A stretch of 64,000 bases of DNA from contig NZ_PDCM01000001.1 of assembly GCF_008634025.1 (NCBI RefSeq), positions 3,752,501-3,816,500 on the forward strand, written 5' to 3'. The notes under the pieces are model-generated. The model searched no databases, was not told the DNA's origin, and was given only the letters and a program-made list of their open reading frames with translations. This document shows positions 7,438 to 16,530 of the stretch, in pieces (the first letter of the stretch is position 1; every line of letters starts with the position of its first letter). A program made the position numbers and the translations under genes. The stretch comes from Streptomyces albofaciens JCM 4342 (GTDB taxonomy: Bacteria; Actinomycetota; Actinomycetes; Streptomycetales; Streptomycetaceae).

Positions 7438-9471
7438 TCAGGCCGCCTCGGCCCGTCGCCAGGCCGTGGTGCGCAGCAGCCGTAGCCCGTTGAGGCCGAC
7501 CAGGACGGTCGAACCCTCGTGTCCCAGTACGCCCAGCGGCAGCGGCAGGTGTCCGGCGAGGTCCCAGGTGACCAGCGCGCCGATGCACACCGATGCGATG
7601 ACCAGGTTCTGCACCACCAGCCGGCGCGCCCGGCGCGAGAGCGCGACGACGGTGGGCACCGCCCCGGTCTCGTCGCGCACCACGACCGCGTCGGCCGTCT
7701 CCAGTGCCAGGTCGGAGCCCACCCGGCCCATGGCGACGCCGCTGTGGGCGGCGGCCAGCGCGGGCGCGTCGTTCACGCCGTCGCCGACCACCAGCACCTT
7801 CTCCCCGCGGTCCTGCCAGGCGCGGACCGCGGCCACCTTGTCCTGCGGCAGCAGGCCGGCCCGTACGTCCGTGATGCCGCACTCCTCGGCCGTACGGGCG
7901 GCGGCCCGCGCGTGGTCGCCGGTCAGCAGGGTCACGTCGGTGCCGGTCAGGCGGTGCAGCCGGGCCACCGCCCCGGGAGCGCCGGGGCGCAGCCGGTCGG
8001 TGAGGGCCAGTACGGCGACGGGCCGGGCGTCCACCAGGACGGCCACCGCGGTGTGACCGGCGGCCGCCACCTCCTCCGCGCCGGCGCGCGCCTCGCGCAC
8101 CAGCTCCTCGGCAAGCCCGTCGGTGCTCCCGGGCGCCCCCGCGCTCAGCAGCGCCGCCGCACTGCCGACCTGTACGACGCGCCCCTCCACCACGGCCCGC
8201 ACACCCCGCCCCGGCACGGACGAGAACTCCCGCGCGCCGGACACGCGCAGTCCGCGTTCCCGTGCGGCGGCGATCACGGCGCGGGCCAGCGGGTGTTCGC
8301 TGGGCAGCTCCGCCGCGGCGGCGAGCGCGAGCACCCGCCGTTCGTCCGCGCCGCCCAGCGGGCGCACCCCCGCGACCCGCGGCGCGCCTTCGGTGAGCGT
8401 GCCGGTCTTGTCCATCGCCACCCGCGTCACCGCGCCCAGCGCCTCCATCGCCACGGCCGACTTGACCAGGACGCCGTGCCGTCCGGCGGTGGCGATGGCG
8501 GACAGCAGCGGCGGCATGGTGGCCAGCACGACCGCGCACGGCGACGCCACGATCATGAAGGTCATGGCCCGCAGCAGGGTCGCGGTGAAGTCCGCGCCGA
8601 GCAGCAGCGGCAGCGCGAACAGCGCCAGGGTCACCAGCACCACCACGGCGGAGTAGCGCTGTTCCACCTTCTCGATGAAGACCTGGGTGGGCGCCTTGGT
8701 CCGGCCCGCCTCCTCGACCATCGCCACGATCCGGGCGAGCGCCGATTCCGAAGCGTCCTTGCCGACCCGTATCCGCAGCGCTCCGGTGCCGTTCAGCGTC
8801 CCGGCGAACACCTCGTCGCCCGCCGTCCTGTCCACCGGCAGCGGCTCACCCGTGATGGTGGCCTGGTCCACCTCGCTCGCGCCGTCCAGCACGGTGCCGT
8901 CGGCGGGCAGCCGCTCCCCGGGGCGTACGAGGACGGTCTCGCCCACCCGTAGCGCGGCCGCCTCGACGGTCTCCTCCCGGCCGTCGGCCGTCAGCCGTAC
9001 GGCGGTGGAGGGCGCGAGGTCGAGCAGGCCGCGCACGGAGTCCTCGGTGCGCCGGGTGGCCAGGGCCTCCAGCGCGCCCGAGACCGCGAAGATCACGATC
9101 AGCAGGCCGCCGTCCGGGAACTGTCCGATCGCCGCCGCGCCGACCGCCGCCACGACCATCAGCAGATCGACGTCCAGGGTCCGTTCGCGCAGCGCGCGCA
9201 GCCCCGCGAGGCCGGGCTCCCAGCCGCCGGCCGCGTAGCACACCGCGTAGAGCGGCCCCCATGTCCAGGCCGGGGCGCCCATCAGGTCGAGGGGGAAGGC
9301 CGACAGGAAGGTGAGCGCGGCGAGGGCGGCCCAGCGCACCTCGGGCAGGGCGAGGAGCCGGCCGCGGCGCGGGGGAGGCGGTGGCGCCGGGGCCGGTGTG
9401 CTGCGGGTGGACGCGTCGGCCGGCGCGGTCGGTGCCGGGTGCGTACGGCCGTGACTGGACGTGGACGTCAT
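7438..9471 (-). CDS. P1B-4-type heavy-metal transporting ATPase (Co/Fe/Ni efflux class)
   Basis: A 677-residue P-type ATPase that exports transition-metal ions across the membrane. It shows the actuator loop TGEPLPVD, phosphorylated Asp354 in DKTGTLTEG and hinge GDGVNDAPALA. The membrane metal site is SPC (Ser310-Pro311-Cys312) rather than CPC, and the last membrane segment carries HEGST at His651. SPC plus HEG-S/T defines the P1B-4 class (CtpD/CoaT), associated with cobalt, iron or nickel. There is no N-terminal CxxC domain; the leader is Pro/Ala/Thr-rich. GAGG precedes the ATG at 9471. It is divergent from an ArsR/SmtB regulator across a 26-bp palindrome, so it is probably derepressed by metal. 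Confidence 0.9.
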   Translation of the reverse strand: MTSTSSHGRTHPAPTAPADASTRSTPAPAPPPPPRRGRLLALPEVRWAALAALTFLSAFPLDLMGAPAWTWGPLYAVCYAAGGWEPGLAGLRALRERTLDVDLLMVVAAVGAAAIGQFPDGGLLIVIFAVSGALEALATRRTEDSVRGLLDLAPSTAVRLTADGREETVEAAALRVGETVLVRPGERLPADGTVLDGASEVDQATITGEPLPVDRTAGDEVFAGTLNGTGALRIRVGKDASESALARIVAMVEEAGRTKAPTQVFIEKVEQRYSAVVVLVTLALFALPLLLGADFTATLLRAMTFMIVASPCAVVLATMPPLLSAIATAGRHGVLVKSAVAMEALGAVTRVAMDKTGTLTEGAPRVAGVRPLGGADERRVLALAAAAELPSEHPLARAVIAAARERGLRVSGAREFSSVPGRGVRAVVEGRVVQVGSAAALLSAGAPGSTDGLAEELVREARAGAEEVAAAGHTAVAVLVDARPVAVLALTDRLRPGAPGAVARLHRLTGTDVTLLTGDHARAAARTAEECGITDVRAGLLPQDKVAAVRAWQDRGEKVLVVGDGVNDAPALAAAHSGVAMGRVGSDLALETADAVVVRDETGAVPTVVALSRRARRLVVQNLVIASVCIGALVTWDLAGHLPLPLGVLGHEGSTVLVGLNGLRLLRTTAWRRAEAA

Positions 9472-9519
9472 GCGGTACCTCGGGGCGGGGGAGGGGACGG
9501 GACCCGCACACCATAACCG

Positions 9520-9559
9520 AATACATGAAGACGTCTTCAAGTATTGCCGAAGATACGAT
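9520..9559. promoter_or_regulatory. ArsR/SmtB-type operator and divergent promoters
   Basis: A 26-bp near-perfect palindrome at 9520-9545 has the form AATAC-A-TGAA-N6-TTCA-A-GTATT, with one mismatched pair. It resembles the 12-2-12 operators of SmtB/CzrA-type metal sensors. On the minus strand it contains TTGAAG (9535-9540) as a plausible -35 for the ATPase. On the plus strand TACGAT (9554-9559) ends seven bases before ATG 9567, the spacing of a leaderless promoter. The palindrome covers an in-frame upstream ATG (9525), arguing against that start. Confidence 0.75.
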
Positions 9560-9566
9560 GAGGCGT

Positions 9567-10007
9567 ATGGGACACGGAGTCGACGGCAGGACCACACCGG
9601 CAGCGCATCTGGACGCGGACGCCGCCGCGACCATCGCCGCCACCCTTCAGGCGCTGGCCACGCCGTCGCGGCTGATGATCCTCACCCGGCTGCGGCAGGG
9701 GCCCTGCCCGGTGGGCGAGCTGGCCGACGCGGTCGGCATGGAGCAGTCAGCGGTCTCCCACCAGCTGCGGCTGCTGCGGGCGCTGGGCCTGGTCACCGGC
9801 TCCCGCCGGGGCCGCCGGATCGTCTACAGCCTGTACGACACCCATGTCGCCCAGCTCCTCGACGAGGCCGTCTACCACATCGAGCACCTGCGGCTCGGCG
9901 CCCGCGACCTGCCCGACACGGCGGAGGCGGAAGAGGCCGACGAGGCCGGTGCGGCCGCCCGAGCCCGCGCCGGGGCCCGCGCCGAGGCGAAACCCCTCGG
10001 CCGCTGA
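9567..10007 (+). CDS. ArsR/SmtB-family metal-sensing repressor (CzrA-like alpha-5 site)
   Basis: A 146-residue winged-helix repressor. The recognition region AVGMEQSAVSHQLRLLRALGLV is followed by wing SRRGRRIVYSLYD. The alpha-5 metal ligands of the Zn/Co sensors SmtB and CzrA are all present with exact spacing: Asp91, His93, His104 and His107 (D-x-H-x10-H-xx-H). There is no CxC arsenic or cadmium motif and no His-rich tail. Two other starts are possible (9525, 9558). 9567 is preferred because a TACGAT -10 sits seven bases upstream and the operator covers 9525. It should repress itself and the divergent ATPase and release DNA on binding metal. The Ala/Arg/Glu-rich tail of about 40 residues is unusual. 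Confidence 0.88.
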   Translation: MGHGVDGRTTPAAHLDADAAATIAATLQALATPSRLMILTRLRQGPCPVGELADAVGMEQSAVSHQLRLLRALGLVTGSRRGRRIVYSLYDTHVAQLLDEAVYHIEHLRLGARDLPDTAEAEEADEAGAAARARAGARAEAKPLGR

Positions 10008-10067
10008 CCCGCGCGGGACTTCCCGGCCGCCGCCCGGCGCCTCACCTGCCCGCGTACGCGCCGGCGC

Positions 10068-11423
10068 TCACCCCGTGCCGTGCGCCGCCAGCCGCTCCCG
10101 CACGTCCTCCTGCGACAGATACACATCGGTCCGCTCGAAGTCCCGCAGCGTCGCGGGCTTCTCGGCCTGGAAGCCGGTGCGTACGAAGTCGTCCCCGGCG
10201 GTGGCGTTGATCAGCCAGTTCGCGACGGTGCGGAACCTGGCGACACCGGTGCGCAGCGCCAGCAGATGGTAGCCGCGCGCCGCCACCTGGGCGGGCAGCC
10301 CGGTCAGCTCGTACCCCAGCGGCTTGGACACCGCGTCGATGCCGCCGAGGTCCACGACCAGGCCGAGGTCCTTGTGCCGGTACGCCGTGCGCGGCGCCCC
10401 GCGCAGCCCGGCGATGATGTTGCGGGCGGCGTGCTTGCCCTGCCGCGAGGCGTGCTGCGCGGTGGGCGGGCAGACCGCGCCCGCGCCCTTCTCCAGGTCC
10501 GGTACGGCCGCCGCGTCACCGCAGGCCAGCACGTCCGGCATGCCCGGTACGGTCAGGTCGGCGTCCACGATGAGCCGGCCCCGCACGGTCTCCGCGCCGA
10601 GCGTGCCGATGAGCGGGGAGGCCGCCACGCCCGCGGTCCAGATCAGCGTCCGGCACGGCAGCACCCGCCCGTCCGTGAACTCCACGCAGTCCTCGGTCAC
10701 TTCGGCGACCGAGACACCGAGCGACACCTCCGTGCCGCGCCGCCGCATCAGCTCCAGCGCCTTCTGGCCGAGCCGCTCGCCCAGTTCCGGCATCAGCTTC
10801 GGTGCGATGTCGATGAGGTGCCACTTGATCTGGGTCGGGTCCAGCCGCGGGTAGCGCTTCGCGGCCGCGCTGGTCAGCCGCTGGAGGTAGGCGACCGTCT
10901 CGGTGCCCGCGTAGCCGCCGCCCACGACGACGAACTGGAGCCGCGCCGCCCGCTCCTCCGGGTCCGTCGAGGCCGCGGCGATGTCGAGCTGGGCGATGAC
11001 GTGGTCCCGGATGTACGCGGCCTCGGCCAGCGTCTTCATGCCCCGCGCGTACTCCGTCAGCCCGGGGATGTCGAAGGTGCGGGTGATGCTGCCCGGCGTC
11101 AGCACCAGGCGGTCGTAGCGCACGTCCGTGATCTCACCCGTGATCAGCCGTACGACGCAGACCTTCGCCGCGGTGTCGATGCCGATCACCCCGCCGGGCA
11201 CCAGGCGCGTCCGGCGCAGGATCCGCCGCAGGGAGGGGGCGATCGACTGCGGGGTGACCACGCCGGCGGCGACGTGCGGCAGCAGCGGCAGGTACAGCTC
11301 GTAGTTGTTGGGCGTGACGAGCACGATCTCGGCCGTCTCCGCGGACAGGCCGTGCTCCAGGCCCCGCGCGCACTCCACTCCGGCGAAGCCACCGCCCACG
11401 ATCAGGACTCTGGGTCGTTCCAT
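10068..11423 (-). CDS. ndh: Type II NADH dehydrogenase (NDH-2, NAD(P)/FAD-dependent oxidoreductase)
   Basis: A 451-residue membrane-associated flavoprotein that passes electrons from NADH to quinone without pumping protons. The FAD motif VLIVGGGFAGVECA is at residues 6-19, the NADH motif FVVVGGGYAGTET near residue 160, and the second FAD motif LACGDAAAVPD near residue 300. The AQHASRQGKHAARNI helix and a short amphipathic C-terminal region match NDH-2. GAGG precedes the ATG at 11423. It is monocistronic, and its 3' end faces the ArsR gene. Confidence 0.88.
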   Translation of the reverse strand: MERPRVLIVGGGFAGVECARGLEHGLSAETAEIVLVTPNNYELYLPLLPHVAAGVVTPQSIAPSLRRILRRTRLVPGGVIGIDTAAKVCVVRLITGEITDVRYDRLVLTPGSITRTFDIPGLTEYARGMKTLAEAAYIRDHVIAQLDIAAASTDPEERAARLQFVVVGGGYAGTETVAYLQRLTSAAAKRYPRLDPTQIKWHLIDIAPKLMPELGERLGQKALELMRRRGTEVSLGVSVAEVTEDCVEFTDGRVLPCRTLIWTAGVAASPLIGTLGAETVRGRLIVDADLTVPGMPDVLACGDAAAVPDLEKGAGAVCPPTAQHASRQGKHAARNIIAGLRGAPRTAYRHKDLGLVVDLGGIDAVSKPLGYELTGLPAQVAARGYHLLALRTGVARFRTVANWLINATAGDDFVRTGFQAEKPATLRDFERTDVYLSQEDVRERLAAHGTG

Positions 11424-11568
11424 GACGCGTCCTCGCCTCTGTCGGCAGCTGTGTCGGCTCCCGGCCACGCTCACACGCGGCGGCGCGGCCCGCCACCGCG
11501 CCCGCCGGGTGCTTCCTGCGACCGGGTGAGAAACCGGGGCGGGCGGCCCGTCCGCACCGCCCGCCGGA

Positions 11569-12117
11569 TCAGCGGCTGTCGCGGTGGGTGGGCCGGGGGC
11601 GCCCGGTGCGGGCGAAGTGCGGCAGGGAGATGCCGCCGCGGTGCGGGGCCGCGCCGGTGCCGGGCCGTACGAAGAGGGTGACGGTGACGCCCTCGGTGAA
11701 GCCGTTGCGGCGCATCAGCGCGGCCGACGCGGTGTTGCCCACCTCGACATCGGTGATCACGGAAGAGGCGCCCGCCGCGGTCAGCGCCGTGCAGCACTCC
11801 TCGACCAGCCGGCCGGCCACCCCGCGCCCCTGGAACTCCGGGTCCACCGCGATCCACTCCAGATAGCCCCAGTCCTCGCGCTGCTCGAAGGTCATCGAGC
11901 CGAGCACGAACCCGGCGAGCCGCTCACCGGCCAGGGCGACCCGGCACGCGGGCACGGACGCGTCCAGGTGGGTGGCGACGGCGGTCAGCGACCAGCCGGT
12001 GTACGGCATGGCGTCGGTGTCGTAGACACGCGAGCCCAGCTCCAGCACGGCCGGAAGGTGCTCGGGCCGCAGCGGGCGCAGGGTGATCCCGGGGTCGTGC
12101 GGGGGCGGGGCGGACAT
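11569..12117 (-). CDS. GNAT-family N-acetyltransferase
   Basis: A 182-residue acetyltransferase. Motif A reads YLEWIAVDPEFQGRGVAGRLVEECC, with the acetyl-CoA pyrophosphate loop QGRGVAG near residue 105, followed by VEVGNTASAALMRRNGF. This resembles RimI-like enzymes that acetylate protein N-termini or small amines. The C-terminal tail of about 30 residues is Pro/Arg-rich and unassigned. AAGGAG lies about nine bases before the ATG at 12117. The substrate is unknown. Confidence 0.85.
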   Translation of the reverse strand: MSAPPPHDPGITLRPLRPEHLPAVLELGSRVYDTDAMPYTGWSLTAVATHLDASVPACRVALAGERLAGFVLGSMTFEQREDWGYLEWIAVDPEFQGRGVAGRLVEECCTALTAAGASSVITDVEVGNTASAALMRRNGFTEGVTVTLFVRPGTGAAPHRGGISLPHFARTGRPRPTHRDSR

Positions 12118-12236
12118 GGCCGGGGCTCCTTCCGGAGGAGAGCGGGGCACGGGTGGAGGGACACCTCCGAGGCGGCACGAATCCACCCTAAACGGGGCGA
12201 TCTCCGGCCGCGGACCGGCCCCTGTAGTTTGCGGGG

Positions 12237-13565
12237 GTGAGCACCGCCGTCGCCGAGACCGTCTCCCTCCTGCTGCTGGTCTGCGTCCTGGTCTTCGCCG
12301 TACGGAGGCCGGGCGGCGCTCCCGAGGCGGTGGTGGCCGTGCCGGCGGCGGGCCTGCTCGTGGTGGCCGGCGCGGTGTCGCCGTCCGCCGCCTGGCAGCA
12401 GGTCCATACGCTGCTGCCGGTCGTCGGCTTCCTGGCCGCCGTGCTGGTGCTGGCGCATCTGTGCGCCCGGGAAGGGCTCTTCGAGGCGGCCGGCGCGGCC
12501 CTGGCGCGGCGCTGTGCGGGGCGGCCGCGGCTGCTGCTGGCCGGTGTCTTCGTGCTCGCCGCCGCGGTCACCGCGGTGCTCAGCCTGGACGCGACGGTGG
12601 TGCTGCTGACGCCGGTCATCGTGGCCACCGCCGCGCACGCCGGCGCCCGCGCCCGGCCCCACCTCTACGCGTGCGCCCACCTGGCGAACTCCGCCTCGCT
12701 GCTGCTGCCCGTCTCCAACCTCACCAACCTGCTGGCGCTCGGCGCCGCCGGGCTGTCCTTCACCCGCTTCGCTGCCCTGATGGCGCTGCCGTGGGTCGTG
12801 GCGGTGGTCTTCGAGTACGTGGTGTTCCGGCGGTTCTTCGGGGCGGAACTGCGGGAGGGGGCCGGGGACGGGGCGCCGCGTACGGGCACGGACCGGGACG
12901 GGGAACCGAGCGGGGGCGAGGAACCGAGCGGGGGCGAGGACGGCATGCCCGCGGAGCCGCCGCCGCTGCCCGTCTTCGCGCTCGTGGTCCTCTCGCTCAC
13001 CCTCGCCGGGTTCGTGGTCACCTCGTTCGCCGGGCTGAACCCCGCCTGGGCGGCCCTGGCCGGCGTACTGGTCCTCGGGATACGCGCGCTCGCGCGCCGG
13101 GAGACCACCGTGACCGGTGTCGTGGGCGCGGCCAAACCGTACTTCTGCCTCTTCGTGCTGGCCCTGGGCATCGTGGTGCAGGCGGTCGTGGACAACGGTC
13201 TCGGCGACGCCGTCGACCGGCTGCTGCCCGAGGGGGCCTCACTGCCCGCCCTCCTCGGCGTGGCCGCGTCCGCCGCGCTGCTCGCCAACGTCATCAACAA
13301 CCTGCCCGCGGTACTGGCGCTGCTGCCGGTCGCGGCGCACGGCGGCGCCGGTCCCGTCCTCGCGGTACTGATCGGCGTCAACCTCGGCCCGAACCTGACG
13401 TACGTCGGCTCGCTGGCCACACTCCTGTGGCGGCGCACCCTCCACGACCGCGGCAACGCGCCGGACGTGGGCACCTTCACCCGGCTCGGCCTGCTGACCG
13501 TACCGGCGGGCCTGGTCCTGTCGACGCTGGCGCTGTGGGGGGCGTTGCAGGTCATCGGGTCCTAG
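12237..13565 (+). CDS. ArsB/NhaD-superfamily permease (SLC13-like anion transporter)
   Basis: A 442-residue membrane protein with about 11 hydrophobic segments in two halves. They are split by a hydrophilic acidic loop (residues 205-240) that contains the repeat GEEPSGGE. Signature regions LLPVSNLTNLLALGAAGLSF, NVINNLPAVLALLP and NLGPNLTYVGSLATLLWRR match ArsB-type arsenite pumps and related citrate/dicarboxylate carriers. No ars genes are adjacent, so arsenite is only one possibility. The GTG at 12237 lacks a Shine-Dalgarno sequence, and TAGTTT (12225-12230) ends six bases upstream, suggesting leaderless expression. Confidence 0.83.
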   Translation: MSTAVAETVSLLLLVCVLVFAVRRPGGAPEAVVAVPAAGLLVVAGAVSPSAAWQQVHTLLPVVGFLAAVLVLAHLCAREGLFEAAGAALARRCAGRPRLLLAGVFVLAAAVTAVLSLDATVVLLTPVIVATAAHAGARARPHLYACAHLANSASLLLPVSNLTNLLALGAAGLSFTRFAALMALPWVVAVVFEYVVFRRFFGAELREGAGDGAPRTGTDRDGEPSGGEEPSGGEDGMPAEPPPLPVFALVVLSLTLAGFVVTSFAGLNPAWAALAGVLVLGIRALARRETTVTGVVGAAKPYFCLFVLALGIVVQAVVDNGLGDAVDRLLPEGASLPALLGVAASAALLANVINNLPAVLALLPVAAHGGAGPVLAVLIGVNLGPNLTYVGSLATLLWRRTLHDRGNAPDVGTFTRLGLLTVPAGLVLSTLALWGALQVIGS

Positions 13566-13580
13566 CGGTCATCGGGCCCT

Positions 13581-13610
13581 GGTGGCAATCGGTCCCCGGT
13601 GGCAATCGGT
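13581..13610. repeat. Short direct repeat between convergent genes
   Basis: GGTGGCAATCGGT occurs at 13581-13593 and again at 13598-13610, 17 bp apart, in the 74-bp gap between the ArsB-like permease and the convergent kinase gene. No hairpin is evident and the role is unknown. Confidence 0.5.
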
Positions 13611-13639
13611 TCCTGGTGCGTGCCCAGGGCGGCCCCGCC

Positions 13640-15315
13640 CTACAGCGCCCCTTCCCAGCCCGCCACCTCGGCACCGTCCGCCGTCACGGTCAGCCGTACC
13701 CCCGCCCGGCCGTCACCGAGGACGGCCGTCGCGTCGACCACCACGTCGATACGGTGCGGTGCCGGCGTCTCCCGCTGCCGGCACGCGTGTGTGAGGGCCG
13801 CCCGCAACTCCTCGACCAGTGCGTCGCCGCTCGCCTCGCCGACCCGTGCGTCCACCGGGCCGACGAACCGGACCGACGGCCGGACGCCCAGGCCGGGGGC
13901 CGCGGCACCGGCCTCCCGGAGGACGCGGGTGCGCAGGCCCGCCGGTGTGTCGACCGGACCCTGTTGCAGGGCGATGATCGCGGTGCGTATCTCCTGGATC
14001 GTCGCGTCCAGTTCGTCCACGGCCATGCCCAGCCCCTCCCGCACCTCGGGCACCACCGTCCGGCGCTGGGTGCCCTCCAGGAGCATCCCGGTCGCGAACA
14101 GGCGCTGTATGACGAGATCGTGGAGGTCGCGGGCGATGCGGTCGCGGTCCTCGTAGACGGCCAGCCGTTCGCGGTCGCGCTGCGCGCCCGCCAGGACGAG
14201 CGCGAGCGCGGCCTGCCCGGCGAACTGCGCCGCCAGAGTGCGTTCGGAGGAGGTGAAGCGCCGCCCGCCGGGGGCCCGGCACAGCGCGAGCGCGCCCAGC
14301 ACCTTCCCCCAGCCTCCGGCCGGGTGGGCCCCCGTCTCGCTGCGCAGCGGCAGCAGCATGGCCGGGCCGTAGTGGCGGGCGAGCGGGGAGACCGAACGCG
14401 GGTCGGCGGCGAAGTCGTCCGAGTGGACGGCCAGCCCGGCGCGTATCTGGTGGACGACCGGGCTCTCCGGCGGGATCACGCCCCGGTACGCCTCGTCGCG
14501 GACCGGGTCCGGCAGGACCGTGGCGAGCGCCGCGACCTCCATGCCGCCTTCGGAGTGCGGCAGCAGGACCGCCCCGGTCACCGCCTCGGCCAGCTCCCGG
14601 CCCCGCTCGGCGACGACCGCGACCGCGTCCCCGGGGGCCGTGCCGGACGTGGGCCCGGCCAGCAGCGCGGTCGTGACGGACGCGGCGCCGTCGATCCAGC
14701 GGCGGCGCTGCCGGGCCGCCGCGTACAGCCGGGCGTTGCTCATGGCGATGCCGGCCTCGGTGGCCAGCACCCGCACCAGATGCAGGTCCTCGGCGTCGAA
14801 CTCCGCGCCGTCCCGCTTGTCCGCGAGGTAGAGGGTCCCGAACCGTTCGCCGTGGGCCCGGATGGGCACACCGAGGAAGGAACGTATCGGCGGATGTCCG
14901 GGCGGCAGGTGGCCGCAGGCGCGCGGGTCCCGGGTGACATCGGCGATGCGGACGGCTTCGGTGCCGTGCAGCAGCGCGCCGATGATCCGGCTGCGCTCCG
15001 GGAGGCGGCCGATCCGGCGCTCGTCCTCGGGGAGACGCCGTGGGCGATCAGGTCGCACAGCGCGACGCCGTCCTCGTCGAGCAGGCCGACGGCGGCGTAC
15101 CGGGCGGAGGTCAGGGCCGCTGCGGTGTCCGCGACGCGGCGCATCGCGCCCGGCAGGTCGAGGTCGGCACCGACCGTGACCATGGCTTCGAGGAGTTGCG
15201 GGAGCCGGGGGAGAAGGCTGTCGGGGAGGTCGCGCAGGCTCCGCGCGGTCCCCTCCGCGGGGTGGCCGGACGCGTGCGGCGCGGCGGGGTCATGGCAGTG
15301 CGGATGGTGCGGCAT
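13640..15315 (-). pseudogene. GAF-domain sensor histidine kinase (DevS/DosT-like), frameshifted and with a degenerate ATPase domain
   Basis: One reading frame (from ATG 15315, MPHHPHCHD) encodes the start of a GAF domain ending LCDLIAHGVS. Near 15027-15034 the homologous text moves to another frame as EDERRIGRLPERSRIIGALL. The two parts join smoothly if one base is missing in the CCCCGAGG run. The second part completes GAF 1, contains a second GAF domain and the phosphoacceptor box DRIARDLHDLVIQRLFATGM. The ATP-binding domain is also abnormal: where the N box should stand it reads ELRAALTHACR, and the protein stops at TADGAEVAGWEGAL without DxGxG or GLG motifs. Translation may alternatively begin inside at 15058, giving 472 residues. 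It may be a decayed kinase or a sensor with lost catalysis; a sequencing indel could explain the frameshift but not the missing boxes. Confidence 0.7.
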
Positions 15316-16006
15316 CGGTCCGGCGTTCGCCCTGTTCTCTCGCGTCGCTGCTCCGCCCGGCACCGCGCGCCGCACTCCGCGGCCGTGTGCCGGGGGCGCC
15401 GTACGGGGCCGGGGGACGGTCACGTGTCCGTAACGCGCTCCTGGTGACTGATTGGCGAATTTGAGTCTAGTTCGTCCAAATGCAGGAACTTGTGACCGAT
15501 TGGCGGGGCCGGGCACGCAGACGCTACCCAAGGAGTGCGTAGGAAAAGAATAAGTGCTGGCCGGAAACCGCTCGGTCTTTCGGCCGACACGCAGGGCCGG
15601 AGCGGGGGGCGGTACCGTGCCGTTCCGCCCCGGCCGCCGCCGGATTCGCCGCCGTCCCGCCCGGTGACCGGCGCATCGGTCCCGTGCCGGATGACATGAC
15701 CGCTGTCACATGCGCGCGCTCCACGGGCGGGCATGTCCACCGGCCGCCCCGATGACCTGAGTTTGAGACAACTTCTTTACGTATGTGCCGTCCGGACTGA
15801 CGCCGGTGCCAGCGGGTAAGCCGTAGACACGTAAGGGCACAGCCGACGACCCGGACCCCGCCGGAGGCTGGCGCCGCGCGGATGCCGAACGCCGACGGTG
15901 GTCGTCGCCGCCCGGGCCGCACCGGGCGAGTCCCCCAACTTCCGTACGTCTCCACCGTCAGCGTGCGACGGCAGTACGCGCCCGGGCACGGAGGTGGGGA
16001 CAGGCA
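15316..16006. other. Long intergenic region between divergent kinase and STAS genes
   Basis: No convincing gene is seen in these 690 bases. A relatively AT-rich stretch (15440-15560) holds TGACTGATTGGCG and TGACCGATTGGCG as direct repeats (from about 15444 and 15492). A TGACA-N7-TGTCA dyad lies at 15688-15704. A second AT-rich patch at 15765-15785 could carry a promoter for the STAS gene, but no confident -10/-35 pair was found. Confidence 0.5.
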
Positions 16007-16498
16007 ATGGTGGAACAGGGATGGAGCTTCACGAGCCGGGAGCGCGTGGTGGGCGCGACCACGGTGGTGGAACTGGGTGGCGAAGTGGACATCCTCGCGG
16101 CGACCGCGCTGGGGCTGCGGCTCGACGAGATCACCGGTAGCGGCCACCCCGATCTCGTGCTGGACGTGCGGGGCGTGACGTTCATCGACTGCTGCGGCAT
16201 CTCCATGCTGTGCCGCGCCCGGCGGCGTACGCAGGTCAAGGCGGGCCGGCTGCGTCTGGCCGGAGTCGCCGAGAGCCCGAGCGTGCTGCGGCTGCTGCGG
16301 CTGACCGGCCTGCTGTCCACCTTCGACCTCTGCCTCGACCCGGGCGCCGACCCGGGCGCCGACCCGGTGTTCGGCCTCGTCGGCGAGGCCGGTGCGGACC
16401 TTCGGGCGGAGAACGGCTGCCCGTGCACCCGTCCGCACGCCGAGGGCCCGGGGCACCCGGCCACTCCGGGCGCCCCCACGGACAGCGCCGTCGCCTGA
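16007..16498 (+). CDS. STAS-domain anti-sigma factor antagonist
   Basis: A 163-residue protein whose first 105 residues form a STAS domain, with ATTVVELGGEVDILAATAL and LVLDVRGVTFIDCCGISML. The phosphorylatable Ser of SpoIIAA/RsbV proteins falls in the segment DCCGISML, where a Ser is present at the expected position. Such proteins bind anti-sigma kinases and free SigB/F-family sigma factors. One SigB-type sigma factor is encoded at 47.7 kb. The tail of about 50 residues has a duplicated DPGA motif and a Cys/His-containing segment (NGCPCTRPH), not typical of the family. A purine-rich GGAGGTGGGGA lies before the ATG at 16007. Confidence 0.85.
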   Translation: MVEQGWSFTSRERVVGATTVVELGGEVDILAATALGLRLDEITGSGHPDLVLDVRGVTFIDCCGISMLCRARRRTQVKAGRLRLAGVAESPSVLRLLRLTGLLSTFDLCLDPGADPGADPVFGLVGEAGADLRAENGCPCTRPHAEGPGHPATPGAPTDSAVA

Positions 16499-16530
16499 CG
16501 GAGCGTCAGGCAGGCCGGGCCGGGCTCCGG

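Noticed and set aside
15524..16456. Long open frames on the minus strand across the STAS gene
   Set aside because: Composition (Arg, Pro, Gly, His rich) and codon third positions show they are shadows of the STAS frame and of non-coding DNA.
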